13,303 nucleotides of DNA from JAPHTQ01 sp046484535 (lineage in GTDB: Bacteria; Pseudomonadota; Gammaproteobacteria; Thiohalomonadales; Thiohalomonadaceae), in assembly GCA_046484535.1 (NCBI GenBank), contig JAWOIT010000079.1, positions 1 through 13,303 on the forward strand, written 5' to 3'. Under the pieces are notes generated by a model. It ran no database searches. It had not been told where the DNA came from and saw nothing but the letters and a program-made list of their open reading frames with translations. A program made the position numbers and the translations under genes. Shown here piece by piece: positions 1-6,621 of the stretch (position 1 is its first letter; each line of letters opens with the position of its first letter).

Positions 1-145
1 GAGACCGCCTTTTCGGAGTACCACTCCGGCGCCGCGCCGGCGATCGGCAGGTCGCTGATGTCGACGCCCAGGGTGTCGCCCAGGGTGTCGGCCAGCACCA
101 GGATGCGCACATTGTCGACGCAGCTGCCCATGTGCAGCACCGGCC
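1..145 (-). pseudogene. cooS: fragment of a CooS-type Ni-Fe carbon monoxide dehydrogenase, fused out of frame to dsrA
   Basis: On the minus strand, in a different frame from dsrA, positions 146 down to 1 read RPVLHMGSCVDNVRILVLAD, then LGVDISDLPIAGAAPEW and SEKAV. This matches the CooS/CODH catalytic subunit, in which HMGSCVDN contains a cysteine that binds the iron of the Ni-Fe cluster C and the following APEW-SEKA stretch is highly conserved. There is no start codon, and about 48 residues are visible before the window edge. The frame is open. It cannot be the natural continuation of dsrA: it begins exactly where DsrA similarity ends and is shifted in frame. An isolated CODH piece abutting dsrA points to chimeric joining, though a gene-scale recombination cannot be excluded from one sequence. 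Confidence 0.75.
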
Positions 146-730
146 GTCGAGGAAGGCGTTAACCAGGGTGCGGTGGGTCTTCTGCTCGTCGATGCAGGAC
201 TGCTCGCAACGGGCGGCGCCCACGCAGGACATACCGGTGCGCACAGCCGGACCGGCACCGCCGAGGTCGAAGCCCATTTCGTTCAGGGCGTCGAAGGCGG
301 GCTGAACGTTATCGGTGCTGCAGCCCTGGAACATGATGTCGCCGGACTGACCGTGGAAAGCGATGAGACCGGAACCGTACTTTTCCCAGATGTCGCAGAA
401 CTTGCGCAGGGTAGCGGTATCGTAGTGCATACCCGCCGGCGGCTGGATACGCAGGGTGTGGAACTCGGCGGCGTCCGGGAACATCGGCTTCTTGTTCTCG
501 TCCATCAGCTCGGTGAAGCGGGGGATAACGCCGCCGCCGTAACCGACAACGCCAACGGTACCGCCCTTCCAGTAACCTTTCTTGGTTTCGTAGGAGGTCT
601 CCAGCTGACCCATCAGGTCAACCATCATGTCGTTATCGTTTGCCAGACGCTTGAGGCCGGTGACAAAGCTGGGCCACGGGCCGCTTTCCAGCTGGTCAAG
701 CATTGGGGTATCGTGCATTTTCTTAGCCAT
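146..730 (-). pseudogene. dsrA: dsrA, N-terminal ~195 codons only (dissimilatory sulfite reductase alpha, oxidative type); broken at a chimeric junction
   Basis: DsrA is the alpha subunit of the siroheme/[4Fe-4S] reverse dissimilatory sulfite reductase that oxidises stored sulfur to sulfite in the cytoplasm of sulfur oxidisers. Reading leftwards from ATG 728-730, the product starts MAKKMHDTPMLDQLESGPWP and carries GYWKGGTV, GYGGG, EFHTLRIQPPAG, WEKYGSGLIAFHGQSGDI and DLGGAG, all typical of the Allochromatium-like type from my knowledge of the family. The first cluster-binding cysteine pair (SCVGAARC, then CEQSC) is present around residues 170-180. A Shine-Dalgarno AAGGAG lies about 9 bases upstream. 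Similarity runs through LVNAF (to about residue 193) and then stops. The expected HRP...YKFKF segment and the second cysteine pair (CPNDC) are missing, and the frame runs on into unrelated sequence up to the window edge without a stop. Full-length DsrA is about 400-420 aa. Identity is confident; whether the break is biological or an assembly fault is open. Confidence 0.88.
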
Positions 731-800
731 TACAAATAACTCCTTAGTTATTAAAGGATTAACACGTTTCCCGGTTTGCTCATCCAACTGCTACTACTTT

Positions 801-816
801 CGTCGGAAATCCGACG
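801..816 (-). repeat. perfect hairpin in the dsrA leader (CGTCGG / CCGACG)
   Basis: CGTCGG and CCGACG form a perfect 6-bp stem around a 4-base loop (7 bp if the closing A-T pair is counted). It lies about 40-55 bases downstream of the predicted dsr transcription start. No U-run follows on the minus strand, so it is not a rho-independent terminator. It could stabilise the 5' end of the dsr transcript or be a small operator; the sequence does not decide. Confidence 0.5.
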
Positions 817-860
817 CACAGTGATGATGCTTCCGAAGACGGCAGTGTTGCCGCAGGTAA

Positions 861-889
861 AACATAGTGATGCAGTCGGTTAATGTCAA
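861..889 (-). promoter_or_regulatory. predicted sigma70 promoter of dsrA / the dsr operon
   Basis: On the minus strand a perfect -35 hexamer TTGACA (884-889) is separated by exactly 17 bases from TATGTT (861-866, 4 of 6 matches to TATAAT). The predicted transcription start is near 854, giving a leader of about 124 bases before the dsrA ATG at 730. The consensus -35 and ideal spacing make this one of the best promoter matches in the window. Confidence 0.7.
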
Positions 890-990
890 GTCGTTGATTT
901 GAAATTAAAAACATATAAATGTTAGGGCTTATGGGAAGTGGGGAATTGTTTCCTGCTGCAATATCGGGGAGGTGGCGATAAACACTGCTT

Positions 991-1032
991 CCAGCTCCCT
1001 CCTAGCTGGTATAGTCGTCTCTTAGGAGGAGG
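991..1032 (+). promoter_or_regulatory. possible Shine-Dalgarno-occluding leader structure
   Basis: CCAGCT (991-996) and AGCTGG (1004-1009) form a perfect 6-bp hairpin whose loop is CCCTCCT. The loop contains an anti-Shine-Dalgarno motif. CCTCCTA (998-1004) is perfectly complementary to TAGGAGG (1023-1029), the first part of the overlapping Shine-Dalgarno tract of the gene at 1038; G1005 with T1022 adds a wobble pair. The two pairings share bases and exclude each other, or could form a pseudoknot. This is the arrangement of a translational switch. The base pairing is seen; the regulatory role is inferred. Confidence 0.4.
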
Positions 1033-1037
1033 TGAAG

Positions 1038-1889
1038 ATGCGGCGATTAGTCAGTCGGAAAAACGTGATAACACTGTTGGCCGTGGTGGCGGGGATCCTG
1101 GCCTATACAGGCACGGTCGATGAGTTTGGGGCGGATTATGCCGATAAGGGGTTCAAGCGGGCGATGGCCACCTTTGCCGTGGCCCGTGCTCTGAACGGGG
1201 TGATCTCCGTGGCGCAGGGGACCGAGGTGGCGGTTCAGCCGGCGGGGGTCGGGATCAACTTTACCCCGGGCGAGATCCTCGACCCGGTCAACGATCTGGT
1301 GGAGCGCTTCTCCTGGATCATGCTGGCCAGCAGCACCTCGCTGGGGCTGCAGAAGCTTCTGCTGACGATCTTCTCCTCCCAGGCGTTCTCCTTGATGATC
1401 GTGTTCTTCCTGTTGCTGGCGATCTTCGCCCTCTGGTATCGGGGGAAGCAGCCGTCCTGGCTCAAACCGTTGTTATATAGAACCGCCCTGTTTATGGTGA
1501 TCATCCGTTTTTGTATTCCGGTGGTCGCGTTTGCCAGTGAAGGGGTGTTTTCCCTGTTTCTCAAGGAGCAGTACACCGCCTCGACCCGGCATATCGAGCA
1601 GACCACCGATGCCATCGCCGAGGTCAATGAGCACACCGAGGCGGGTTTACCGGCCGATAGGGAGGCATCGCTGCTTGAGCGCGCCCGGCAAATGCTGGAT
1701 AGTGCCGCGGCGCGTGTGGATGTGGGGGGGTATGTCGATCGCTATAAGGAGGTGGCCGCCGATGCCAGTGAGCATGCTGTTAACCTCATTGTGATTTTCA
1801 TCCTGCAAACCATCCTGCTTCCTCTGTTTTTTCTCTGGCTCCTGATCCGGCTTCTGAAAACGGTCGTTCGTTTGAGTACCGCCTTTTGA
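1038..1889 (+). CDS. conserved-looking hypothetical inner-membrane protein, 283 aa
   Basis: I do not recognise a named family. The product has an N-terminal hydrophobic segment (about residues 9-25), which may be a signal anchor, then a soluble part with GINFTPGEILDPVNDLVERF. A cluster of hydrophobic segments follows at about 93-112, 115-134 and 147-176, then a charged, helix-prone stretch (about 177-245, rich in E, A and R, possibly coiled coil). A last hydrophobic helix at 247-275 ends in a basic tail. It is probably an integral membrane protein with a large soluble loop. An in-frame GTG at 1032 is possible, but ATG 1038 fits the Shine-Dalgarno better: AGGAGGTGA at 1027-1035 is fully complementary to the 16S 3' end. 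It diverges from dsrA across a ~300-base intergenic region. A small gene follows 110 bases downstream. No function can be assigned. Confidence 0.8.
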   Translation: MRRLVSRKNVITLLAVVAGILAYTGTVDEFGADYADKGFKRAMATFAVARALNGVISVAQGTEVAVQPAGVGINFTPGEILDPVNDLVERFSWIMLASSTSLGLQKLLLTIFSSQAFSLMIVFFLLLAIFALWYRGKQPSWLKPLLYRTALFMVIIRFCIPVVAFASEGVFSLFLKEQYTASTRHIEQTTDAIAEVNEHTEAGLPADREASLLERARQMLDSAAARVDVGGYVDRYKEVAADASEHAVNLIVIFILQTILLPLFFLWLLIRLLKTVVRLSTAF

Positions 1890-1999
1890 TTGCCCGGTAT
1901 CGTATTTTTTATAAAGTCGACTATCCTGAAAGGATGCGCCGTCGTAGATGCAATGCAGGCGGGCAGATAATCAAATATCAAATTGGAGGGTAGAGCTAT

Positions 2000-2197
2000 A
2001 TGGGTCAGCAAGCCGCTTTGAAACTAACTGACAATAGTCCGGTCAGCGGTGAAATCTATCGCACCTCGGATGACGAAAGCCTGTTGGTACTGGGGGTGAA
2101 GCCCGGACGGGTGTTTGTCGAATGCGCCGATGGGAGTTTCAGGCATATCACAGAGCAGGAGTGGCGCAGGTTAAACCCCACCCCGGCCCCTTGTTGA
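2000..2197 (+). CDS. small hypothetical protein, 65 aa
   Basis: A short reading frame with a good Shine-Dalgarno (GGAGGG at 1985-1990, 9 bases before ATG 2000). It encodes a soluble product starting MGQQAALKLTD, with a possible beta-rich core (SLLVLGVKPGRVFVECADGSF) and an acidic/aromatic C-terminus (ITEQEWRRLNP). There is no signal peptide or membrane segment and I recognise no family. It lies 110 bases after the membrane-protein gene, on the same strand, and directly before a strong terminator. It may therefore be the last gene of that transcript. The ribosome binding site, the amino-acid composition and the position before the terminator support a real gene. Confidence 0.65.
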   Translation: MGQQAALKLTDNSPVSGEIYRTSDDESLLVLGVKPGRVFVECADGSFRHITEQEWRRLNPTPAPC

Positions 2198-2218
2198 TTC
2201 GCTGGGTTTTAGAAAAGC

Positions 2219-2245
2219 AAAAAGCCGGCATCGAGCCGGCTTTTT
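2219..2245. terminator. bidirectional rho-independent terminator
   Basis: AAAAAGCCGGC (2219-2229) and GCCGGCTTTTT (2235-2245) form a perfect 11-bp stem with a 5-base loop. A-run and T-run flank it on the two sides, so it can end transcription in both directions: the plus-strand small gene ending at 2197 and the minus-strand tRNA-Val gene ending at 2252. Confidence 0.92.
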
Positions 2246-2251
2246 CCGTTT

Positions 2252-2327
2252 TGGTGGGTGCTGCAGGGATCGAACCTGCGACCCTCGCCTTGTAAGGGCG
2301 ATGCTCTCCCAGCTGAGCTAAGCACCC
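2252..2327 (-). tRNA. tRNA-Val (anticodon UAC)
   Basis: A 76-base minus-strand cloverleaf including an encoded CCA (2252-2254). Acceptor stem GGGTGCT pairs with AGCACCC, the D arm contains AGCTCAGCTGGGAGAGC, the anticodon stem is TCGCC/GGCGA with loop CTTACAA (anticodon TAC, Val), and the T arm contains GGTTCGATCC. The shared terminator lies directly downstream. Confidence 0.96.
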
Positions 2328-2345
2328 GTCATCCGAAGGCGCGCT

Positions 2346-2374
2346 ATAGTAGCGGTAAGGGCCTTTGTGGTCAA
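2346..2374 (-). promoter_or_regulatory. predicted promoter of tRNA-Val
   Basis: On the minus strand TTGACC (2369-2374) is followed after 17 bases by TACTAT (2346-2351). The expected start near 2339-2340 is about 12 bases before the mature tRNA 5' end at 2327. Position and spacing fit a tRNA promoter. Confidence 0.65.
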
Positions 2375-2425
2375 CGCCTCTTTACAGATAAGCCTGTGGG
2401 CGTCGCGGAGGCAGGCGATGGCGGG

Positions 2426-2431
2426 TATAAT
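2426..2431 (+). promoter_or_regulatory. consensus -10 box ahead of the psiE-like gene and gltX
   Basis: A perfect TATAAT lies about 30 bases before the first ATG of the PsiE-family gene. I see no good -35 hexamer at 16-18 bases upstream, where the sequence is GC-rich (CGTCGCGG), so the promoter may need an activator or be weak. It would drive the psiE-gltX transcript. Confidence 0.4.
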
Positions 2432-2460
2432 CGCATCCGTTTGATATTCAAATTCAGGTA

Positions 2461-2898
2461 ATGCGCATGTCAACCAGGCGCCCCATAGTACGCACTTTCG
2501 GCATGAAATTCGGTCGGTGGATTGAGGATGCCGGCCTGATAGTGATCCTGCTGGCCACGCTGGTGGCCGCCGGACAGGAGCTGGGGCAGATACTGGCCGA
2601 GCGCAGGGTCACACTCAGCGATCTGCTGTTGCTGTTTATCTACCTGGAGGTGGTGGCGATGGTCCACGCCTACTGGGAGTCAGGGCAGCTGCCGGTGCGC
2701 ATGCCCCTCTATATCGGGGTGGTGGCGCTGGCGCGCTATCTTATTTTGGACATCAAGACCATGGATGAGTGGCGGATGCTGGCCGTGGCGGGCGCCATCG
2801 TTCTATTGGCGCTCGCGGTGCTGATCATCCGCTACGGCCATACGCGCTTTCCCTACCGGGAGGGTGCGAAGAAGACGGTATCGACCGACGACGATTGA
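2461..2898 (+). CDS. PsiE-family (phosphate-starvation-inducible type) membrane protein
   Basis: A small inner-membrane protein of 145 aa with four hydrophobic helices at about residues 23-43, 53-72, 79-97 and 107-128, which is the PsiE layout. Family-like motifs are the FIYLEVVAMVHAYW stretch after helix 2 and the polar/charged LILDIKTMDEWR segment before helix 4. In E. coli PsiE is induced by phosphate starvation; the biochemical role of the family is not settled. Two starts are possible, ATG 2461 and ATG 2467. The weak AGG at 2456-2458 is better spaced for 2467, which would shorten the protein by two residues. It ends 28 bases before gltX on the same strand, so the two are probably co-transcribed. 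I see no Pho box. The family call rests on layout and motifs recalled from memory. Confidence 0.75.
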   Translation: MRMSTRRPIVRTFGMKFGRWIEDAGLIVILLATLVAAGQELGQILAERRVTLSDLLLLFIYLEVVAMVHAYWESGQLPVRMPLYIGVVALARYLILDIKTMDEWRMLAVAGAIVLLALAVLIIRYGHTRFPYREGAKKTVSTDDD

Positions 2899-2926
2899 CA
2901 CAAAAATAGACAGGCCTAATCAACGT

Positions 2927-4327
2927 ATGACCATAAAAACCCGATTTGCTCCCAGTCCCACCGGCTATCTGCACGTGGGCGGCGCCCGCACCGCCCTGTT
3001 CTCCTGGCTCTATGCGCGTAAGCACGGCGGCCGCTTTGTGCTGCGGGTGGAGGACACCGACCTGGAGCGCTCCACCCAGGAGTCGGTCAACGCCATTTTG
3101 GAGGGAATGACCTGGCTGGGGCTGGAGTATGATGAGGGGCCGTTCTATCAGACCCACCGCTTTGAGCGCTATGACGAGGTGATCGAGCAGTTTCTGGAGA
3201 AGGGGCTGGCCTATCGCTGCAACTGCCCCAAGGAGCGTCTGGATACGTTGCGTGAGGAGCAGATGAAGCGCAAGGAGAAACCGCGCTATGACGGTCACTG
3301 CCGTGACAAATTCGTCGACCCGAACGAACCGCATGTGATCCGCTTTCGAAATCCGGTGGACGGCGTGGTCGTGTTTGAGGATATGGTTCGCGGCAAGGTG
3401 GCGTTCCAGAACAGCGAATTGGATGACCTGATCATCAAGCGTACCGACGGCTCGCCCACCTATAACCTGACCGTAGTGGTCGATGACCTGGATATGGGGA
3501 TCAGCCACGTGATCCGCGGTGATGACCACATCAACAACACCCCGCGCCAGATCAACATGTTGCGCGCCATGGGCGCCGAGCCGCCCAAATACGCCCATGT
3601 GCCGATGATCCTCGGCGATGACGGGGCGCGCCTGTCCAAGCGTCACGGCGCAGTCAGCGTGATGCAGTATCGCGAGCAGGGCATCCTGCCCGAGGCGCTT
3701 CTCAACTATCTGGTGCGCCTCGGCTGGTCCTATGAGGACCGCGAGCACTTCACCGTGGATGAGATGATCGAGTTTTTCGACATCGAGGATGTGAACAAGG
3801 CCGCCTCGGCCTTTAACACCGAAAAGCTGCTGTGGCTCAACCAGCACTACATCAAGAGCGAACCCGCCGAGCGTATCGCCCACCTGCTCAGCGTGCACTT
3901 GGGGGATTTGGAGATCGACCCGGCAGTGGGACCGGATCTGGTCGAGGTGGTCGAAGCCCAGCGCGAGCGTGCCAAGACCCTGGTGGAGCTGGCCGAGATC
4001 AGTGCCTTCTACTACAAGGATTTCGACGGCTATAACGAGAAAACCGCCAAGAAGGCCTTCAAGGAGGCGGCCATCGAGCCGCTGGAGAAGGTGAAGGAGA
4101 AACTGGCGGCGCTGGATGAGTGGCGGCGGGAGAAGCTGCACGACTGCATCAAGCGGACCGTCGAGGAGCTGGATATCGGCATGGGCAAGCTGGGTATGCC
4201 ACTGCGCTTGGCGGTGACCGGCGGCTCGCCGGCGCCGGACCTGGACCTGACCCTCTACCTTATCGGCCGAGAGGCGACCCTGCGCCGCATCGACAAGGCG
4301 CTGGAGTATATTCGCCTGCAGGGGTAG
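2927..4327 (+). CDS. gltX: glutamyl-tRNA synthetase (GluRS)
   Basis: A class I aminoacyl-tRNA synthetase, 466 aa, that charges tRNA-Glu with glutamate in the cytoplasm. The HIGH-type signature is PSPTGYLHVGG (HVGG at 16-19) and the KMSKS-type loop is LSKRH at 236-240. A zinc-binding insertion is visible: C98-N-C100, then H124-C125. C98, C100 and C125 fall where the E. coli enzyme has its zinc cysteines, while position 127 is Asp rather than the usual ligand, so H124 may substitute. RVEDTDLERS and VVVDDLDMGISHVIRGDDH are typical of the family. Length is normal. The open frame extends upstream to 2864, overlapping the PsiE gene, but ATG 2927 gives the standard MTIKTRFAPSPTG start. Neighbouring glnS and two tRNA-Glu genes give a Glu/Gln charging cluster. 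Confidence 0.97.
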   Translation: MTIKTRFAPSPTGYLHVGGARTALFSWLYARKHGGRFVLRVEDTDLERSTQESVNAILEGMTWLGLEYDEGPFYQTHRFERYDEVIEQFLEKGLAYRCNCPKERLDTLREEQMKRKEKPRYDGHCRDKFVDPNEPHVIRFRNPVDGVVVFEDMVRGKVAFQNSELDDLIIKRTDGSPTYNLTVVVDDLDMGISHVIRGDDHINNTPRQINMLRAMGAEPPKYAHVPMILGDDGARLSKRHGAVSVMQYREQGILPEALLNYLVRLGWSYEDREHFTVDEMIEFFDIEDVNKAASAFNTEKLLWLNQHYIKSEPAERIAHLLSVHLGDLEIDPAVGPDLVEVVEAQRERAKTLVELAEISAFYYKDFDGYNEKTAKKAFKEAAIEPLEKVKEKLAALDEWRREKLHDCIKRTVEELDIGMGKLGMPLRLAVTGGSPAPDLDLTLYLIGREATLRRIDKALEYIRLQG

Positions 4328-4341
4328 CACCGAACAAGTTC

Positions 4342-4442
4342 TAACCGCAAAGGCGCTATGGCGCAGAGGGAATTGTTGCGGCCCGGAACAAGCCGGGCAT
4401 GGCGTATTGAACATTCTTTGCGCCTTGGCGCCTCTGCGGTTT
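4342..4442. repeat. palindromic dispersed-repeat element with 27-bp imperfect terminal inverted repeats
   Basis: The arm at 4342-4368 (begins TAACCGCAAAGGCGC) is the near-perfect reverse complement of the arm at 4416-4442 (ends GCCTCTGCGGTTTA); the few differences are transitions and one central base. Between them sits a second hairpin, GCCCGG/CCGGGC (4381-4398). The gap between gltX and glnS holds no gene. The shape suggests a REP/MITE-type non-coding repeat that may also serve as a transcript-end structure for gltX. Confidence 0.75.
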
Positions 4443-4465
4443 ATTTTTAGCGAACACCTGATTAA

Positions 4466-4535
4466 GTCATTCCGGCGTAGGCCGGAGTCCAGTAAGTCGC
4501 CAATAGATATGGACCCCGGCCTTCGCCGGGGTGAC
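4466..4535. repeat. second inverted-repeat element between gltX and glnS
   Basis: GTCATTCCGGCGTAGGCCGG (from 4466) and the arm ending CCTTCGCCGGGGTGAC (to 4535) are imperfect reverse complements flanking a ~16-base spacer. Each arm also folds on itself (CCGGCGTAGGCCGG; CCCCGGCCTTCGCCGGGG). It resembles the GTCATTCC...GGAATGAC-type dispersed palindromes common in proteobacterial intergenic DNA. No reading frame is present. Confidence 0.7.
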
Positions 4536-4603
4536 CAGTGTGAACTTATTCAGAGCTAGCTTAGTTTCCAGTTACCGAGCGTGGTTACAATTCAAAAAGG
4601 TTT

Positions 4604-6310
4604 ATGAGCATGAGCAACAGCGAAAGCGCTGCACCGAAAAACTTTATTCGTCACATTATCGACGACGACCTCAAGGCGGGTAAGAACGACGGCAAGGTGG
4701 TGACCCGTTTCCCGCCCGAGCCCAACGGCTATTTGCACATCGGCCACGCCAAGTCGATCTGCCTCAACTTCGGCATTGCCCGTGACTACGACGGCCAGTG
4801 CAACCTGCGCTTCGACGATACCAATCCGCACAAGGAAAACGTGGAGTTTGTCGAGGCGATCAAAAAGGACGTGCAGTGGCTGGGGTTTGAGTGGGGCGAG
4901 AAGGTCTTTTACGCCTCGGACTACTTTGAGAAGTTGTACCAGTTCGCCGTTGGGCTTATCGAGAAGGGCAAGGCCTATGTCTGCGACCTCTCCGCGGAGC
5001 AGACCCGTGAGTATCGCGGTACCCTGAAGGAGCCGGGCAGGAACAGCCCTTATCGCGACCGTTCGGTCGAGGAGAATCTGGATCTCTTCGCCCGCATGCG
5101 CGCCGGTGAGTTCAAGGATGGCGAGAAGGTGCTGCGCGCCAGGATAGACATGGCCTCGCCCAACATGAACATGCGCGACCCGACGCTCTACCGCATTCGC
5201 CACGGTGTGGTCCACCACCAAACCGGCAGCGAGTGGTGCCTCTACCCCATGTACGACTTCACCCACCCCATCTCCGATGCGCTGGAGGGGGTGACCCACT
5301 CGCTCTGCACCCTGGAGTTTCAGGATCACCGTCCGCTCTACGACTGGGTGCTGGATAACATTACCATTCCCTGCCATCCGCAGCAGATCGAGTTCGCGCG
5401 CCTCAACCTGCAATACACGGTGATGAGTAAGCGTAAGCTGACCCGGCTGGTGGAGGAGGGGCTTGTGGAGGGCTGGGACGATCCGCGCATGCCCACCATT
5501 GCCGGCCTGCGCCGTCGCGGCTATACCCCGGCCTCGATCCGCGACTTTACCGACCGCATCGGCGTCTCCAAGGCGGACAACAGCGTGGAGATGAGCATTC
5601 TCGAGGCCTGCATCCGCGAGGACCTGGACGCCAATGCCCCGCGCGCGATGGCGGTGCTGCACCCGCTCAAGGTGGTGCTGACCAACTACCCCGAGGACAA
5701 GGTGGAGCGGCTCACCGCCCCCAACCACCCCAAGGATGAGGCGATGGGCACCCGCGAGCTGCCCTTCTGCAGCGAGCTCTATATTGACCGGAATGACTTC
5801 ATGGAGGTGGCGCCGAACAAGAAGTTCAAGCGCCTGGTCGCCGGGGGCGAGGTACGACTGCGCAACGCCTACGTGATCAAATGCGAAGAGGTGATCAAGG
5901 ACGCCGCCGGCGAGCCCATCGAGCTACGCTGCAGTGTCGATATGGACACCCTGGGCAAGAACCCGGAGGGGCGCAAGGTCAAGGGGGTGATCCACTGGGC
6001 CTCCGCCCGCCACGGCCTGCATGCCGAGGTGCGTATGTACGATCGCCTCTTCACCGTGCCGCACCCGGATTCGGACAAAAGCGTCAGCGACTTTCAGGAG
6101 CTGCTTAACCCCGACTCCCTGCGTACCCTGACCCGCTGCGTGCTGGAGCCGAGTCTGGCTGAGGCGGGCGAGGGGAGCCGCTATCAGTTCGAGCGTGAGG
6201 GGTACTTCTGTTTCGACCCGGTGGCGTCTACGGATGAGCGGCCGGTCTTCAACCAAGTGGTCCAGCTGCGCGACTCCTGGGCCAAGATCGAACAGCAGCA
6301 AAAGACATAA
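4604..6310 (+). CDS. glnS: glutaminyl-tRNA synthetase (GlnRS)
   Basis: A class I synthetase, 568 aa, that charges tRNA-Gln directly with glutamine. The N-terminus has the GlnRS signature NFIRHIIDDDL, then PPEPNGYLHIGHAKS with HIGH at residues 45-48 and RFDDTNPHKE. The KMSKS-type motif is VMSKRKL (MSK at 274-276). DPTLYRI, YPMYDFTHPI and LEFQDHRPLYDW are typical of GlnRS and separate it from GluRS. The C-terminal ~230 residues form the anticodon-binding beta-barrels (for example GGEVRLRNAYVIKCEEV). Length matches the family (E. coli about 554 aa). ATG 4610 is better placed than ATG 4604 for the weak AAGG at 4597-4600, so the true start may be two codons later. Its presence means tRNA-Gln charging need not use the GatCAB transamidation route. 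It sits 276 bases after gltX, separated by two palindromic repeats. Confidence 0.97.
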   Translation: MSMSNSESAAPKNFIRHIIDDDLKAGKNDGKVVTRFPPEPNGYLHIGHAKSICLNFGIARDYDGQCNLRFDDTNPHKENVEFVEAIKKDVQWLGFEWGEKVFYASDYFEKLYQFAVGLIEKGKAYVCDLSAEQTREYRGTLKEPGRNSPYRDRSVEENLDLFARMRAGEFKDGEKVLRARIDMASPNMNMRDPTLYRIRHGVVHHQTGSEWCLYPMYDFTHPISDALEGVTHSLCTLEFQDHRPLYDWVLDNITIPCHPQQIEFARLNLQYTVMSKRKLTRLVEEGLVEGWDDPRMPTIAGLRRRGYTPASIRDFTDRIGVSKADNSVEMSILEACIREDLDANAPRAMAVLHPLKVVLTNYPEDKVERLTAPNHPKDEAMGTRELPFCSELYIDRNDFMEVAPNKKFKRLVAGGEVRLRNAYVIKCEEVIKDAAGEPIELRCSVDMDTLGKNPEGRKVKGVIHWASARHGLHAEVRMYDRLFTVPHPDSDKSVSDFQELLNPDSLRTLTRCVLEPSLAEAGEGSRYQFEREGYFCFDPVASTDERPVFNQVVQLRDSWAKIEQQQKT

Positions 6311-6450
6311 GTGCGGTTATCGGTACTAAAAACCGATTGATAGAGAAGCGGCGTTTTGCTACATTTTGCGCCGCGTCGAGGATGAGGCGTGAGCGATAAA
6401 GAGGGGCGTTTGGCTACAGCGATTTTTCTGCAGAAAACGTTCCGGCGGGC
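6311..6450. other. intergenic region after glnS, no gene seen
   Basis: Between glnS and the tRNA promoter I find no convincing gene. There is a short hairpin TCGGT/ACCGA just after the glnS stop and GCGGCG (6348-6353) opposite CGCCGC (6369-6374). Neither is followed by a T-run, so no clear rho-independent terminator is visible for glnS; transcription may continue into the tRNA genes or end by Rho. Confidence 0.5.
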
Positions 6451-6478
6451 TTGACACCAGCCGCCAGATCTCTAGAAT
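6451..6478 (+). promoter_or_regulatory. promoter of the tRNA-Ala / tRNA-Glu operon
   Basis: TTGACA (6451-6456, perfect -35) is followed after 16 bases by TAGAAT (6473-6478, 5 of 6). The expected start near 6485 is about 10 bases before the mature tRNA-Ala 5' end at 6495. It drives tRNA-Ala and at least the first tRNA-Glu. Confidence 0.8.
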
Positions 6479-6494
6479 ACACGCCTTCTTCACC

Positions 6495-6570
<76 letters not shown>

Positions 6571-6621
6571 AATATTTGATACCGGACTCCCGCCCGGCAT
6601 CGGCAAAAACGCAAGGTTTTT

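Noticed and set aside
173..739. A 188-codon open frame on the plus strand opposite dsrA
   Set aside because: The minus strand carries unmistakable DsrA motifs with a good ribosome binding site.
938..1123. A 61-codon open frame overlapping the start of the membrane-protein gene
   Set aside because: It overlaps the strong Shine-Dalgarno and start of the 283-aa gene in another frame, and I see no comparable ribosome binding site or family resemblance for it.
2864..2926. Upstream extension of gltX into the PsiE gene
   Set aside because: The extra 21 residues are basic and atypical; GluRS proteins start directly before the RFAPSPTG motif, as from ATG 2927.
2825..4414. A 529-codon open frame on the minus strand opposite gltX
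   Set aside because: It is antisense to a full, motif-complete GluRS. Its translation is low-complexity (His/Leu/Val/Gln-rich), as expected for a shadow of GC-rich coding DNA.
4592..5728. A 378-codon open frame on the minus strand opposite glnS
   Set aside because: Shadow of the GlnRS gene; no recognisable domains and the same biased composition as other antisense frames.
6348..6374. Terminator for glnS
   Set aside because: The stem GCGGCG/CGCCGC has a 15-base loop and no following T-run, so it does not meet the form of a rho-independent terminator.
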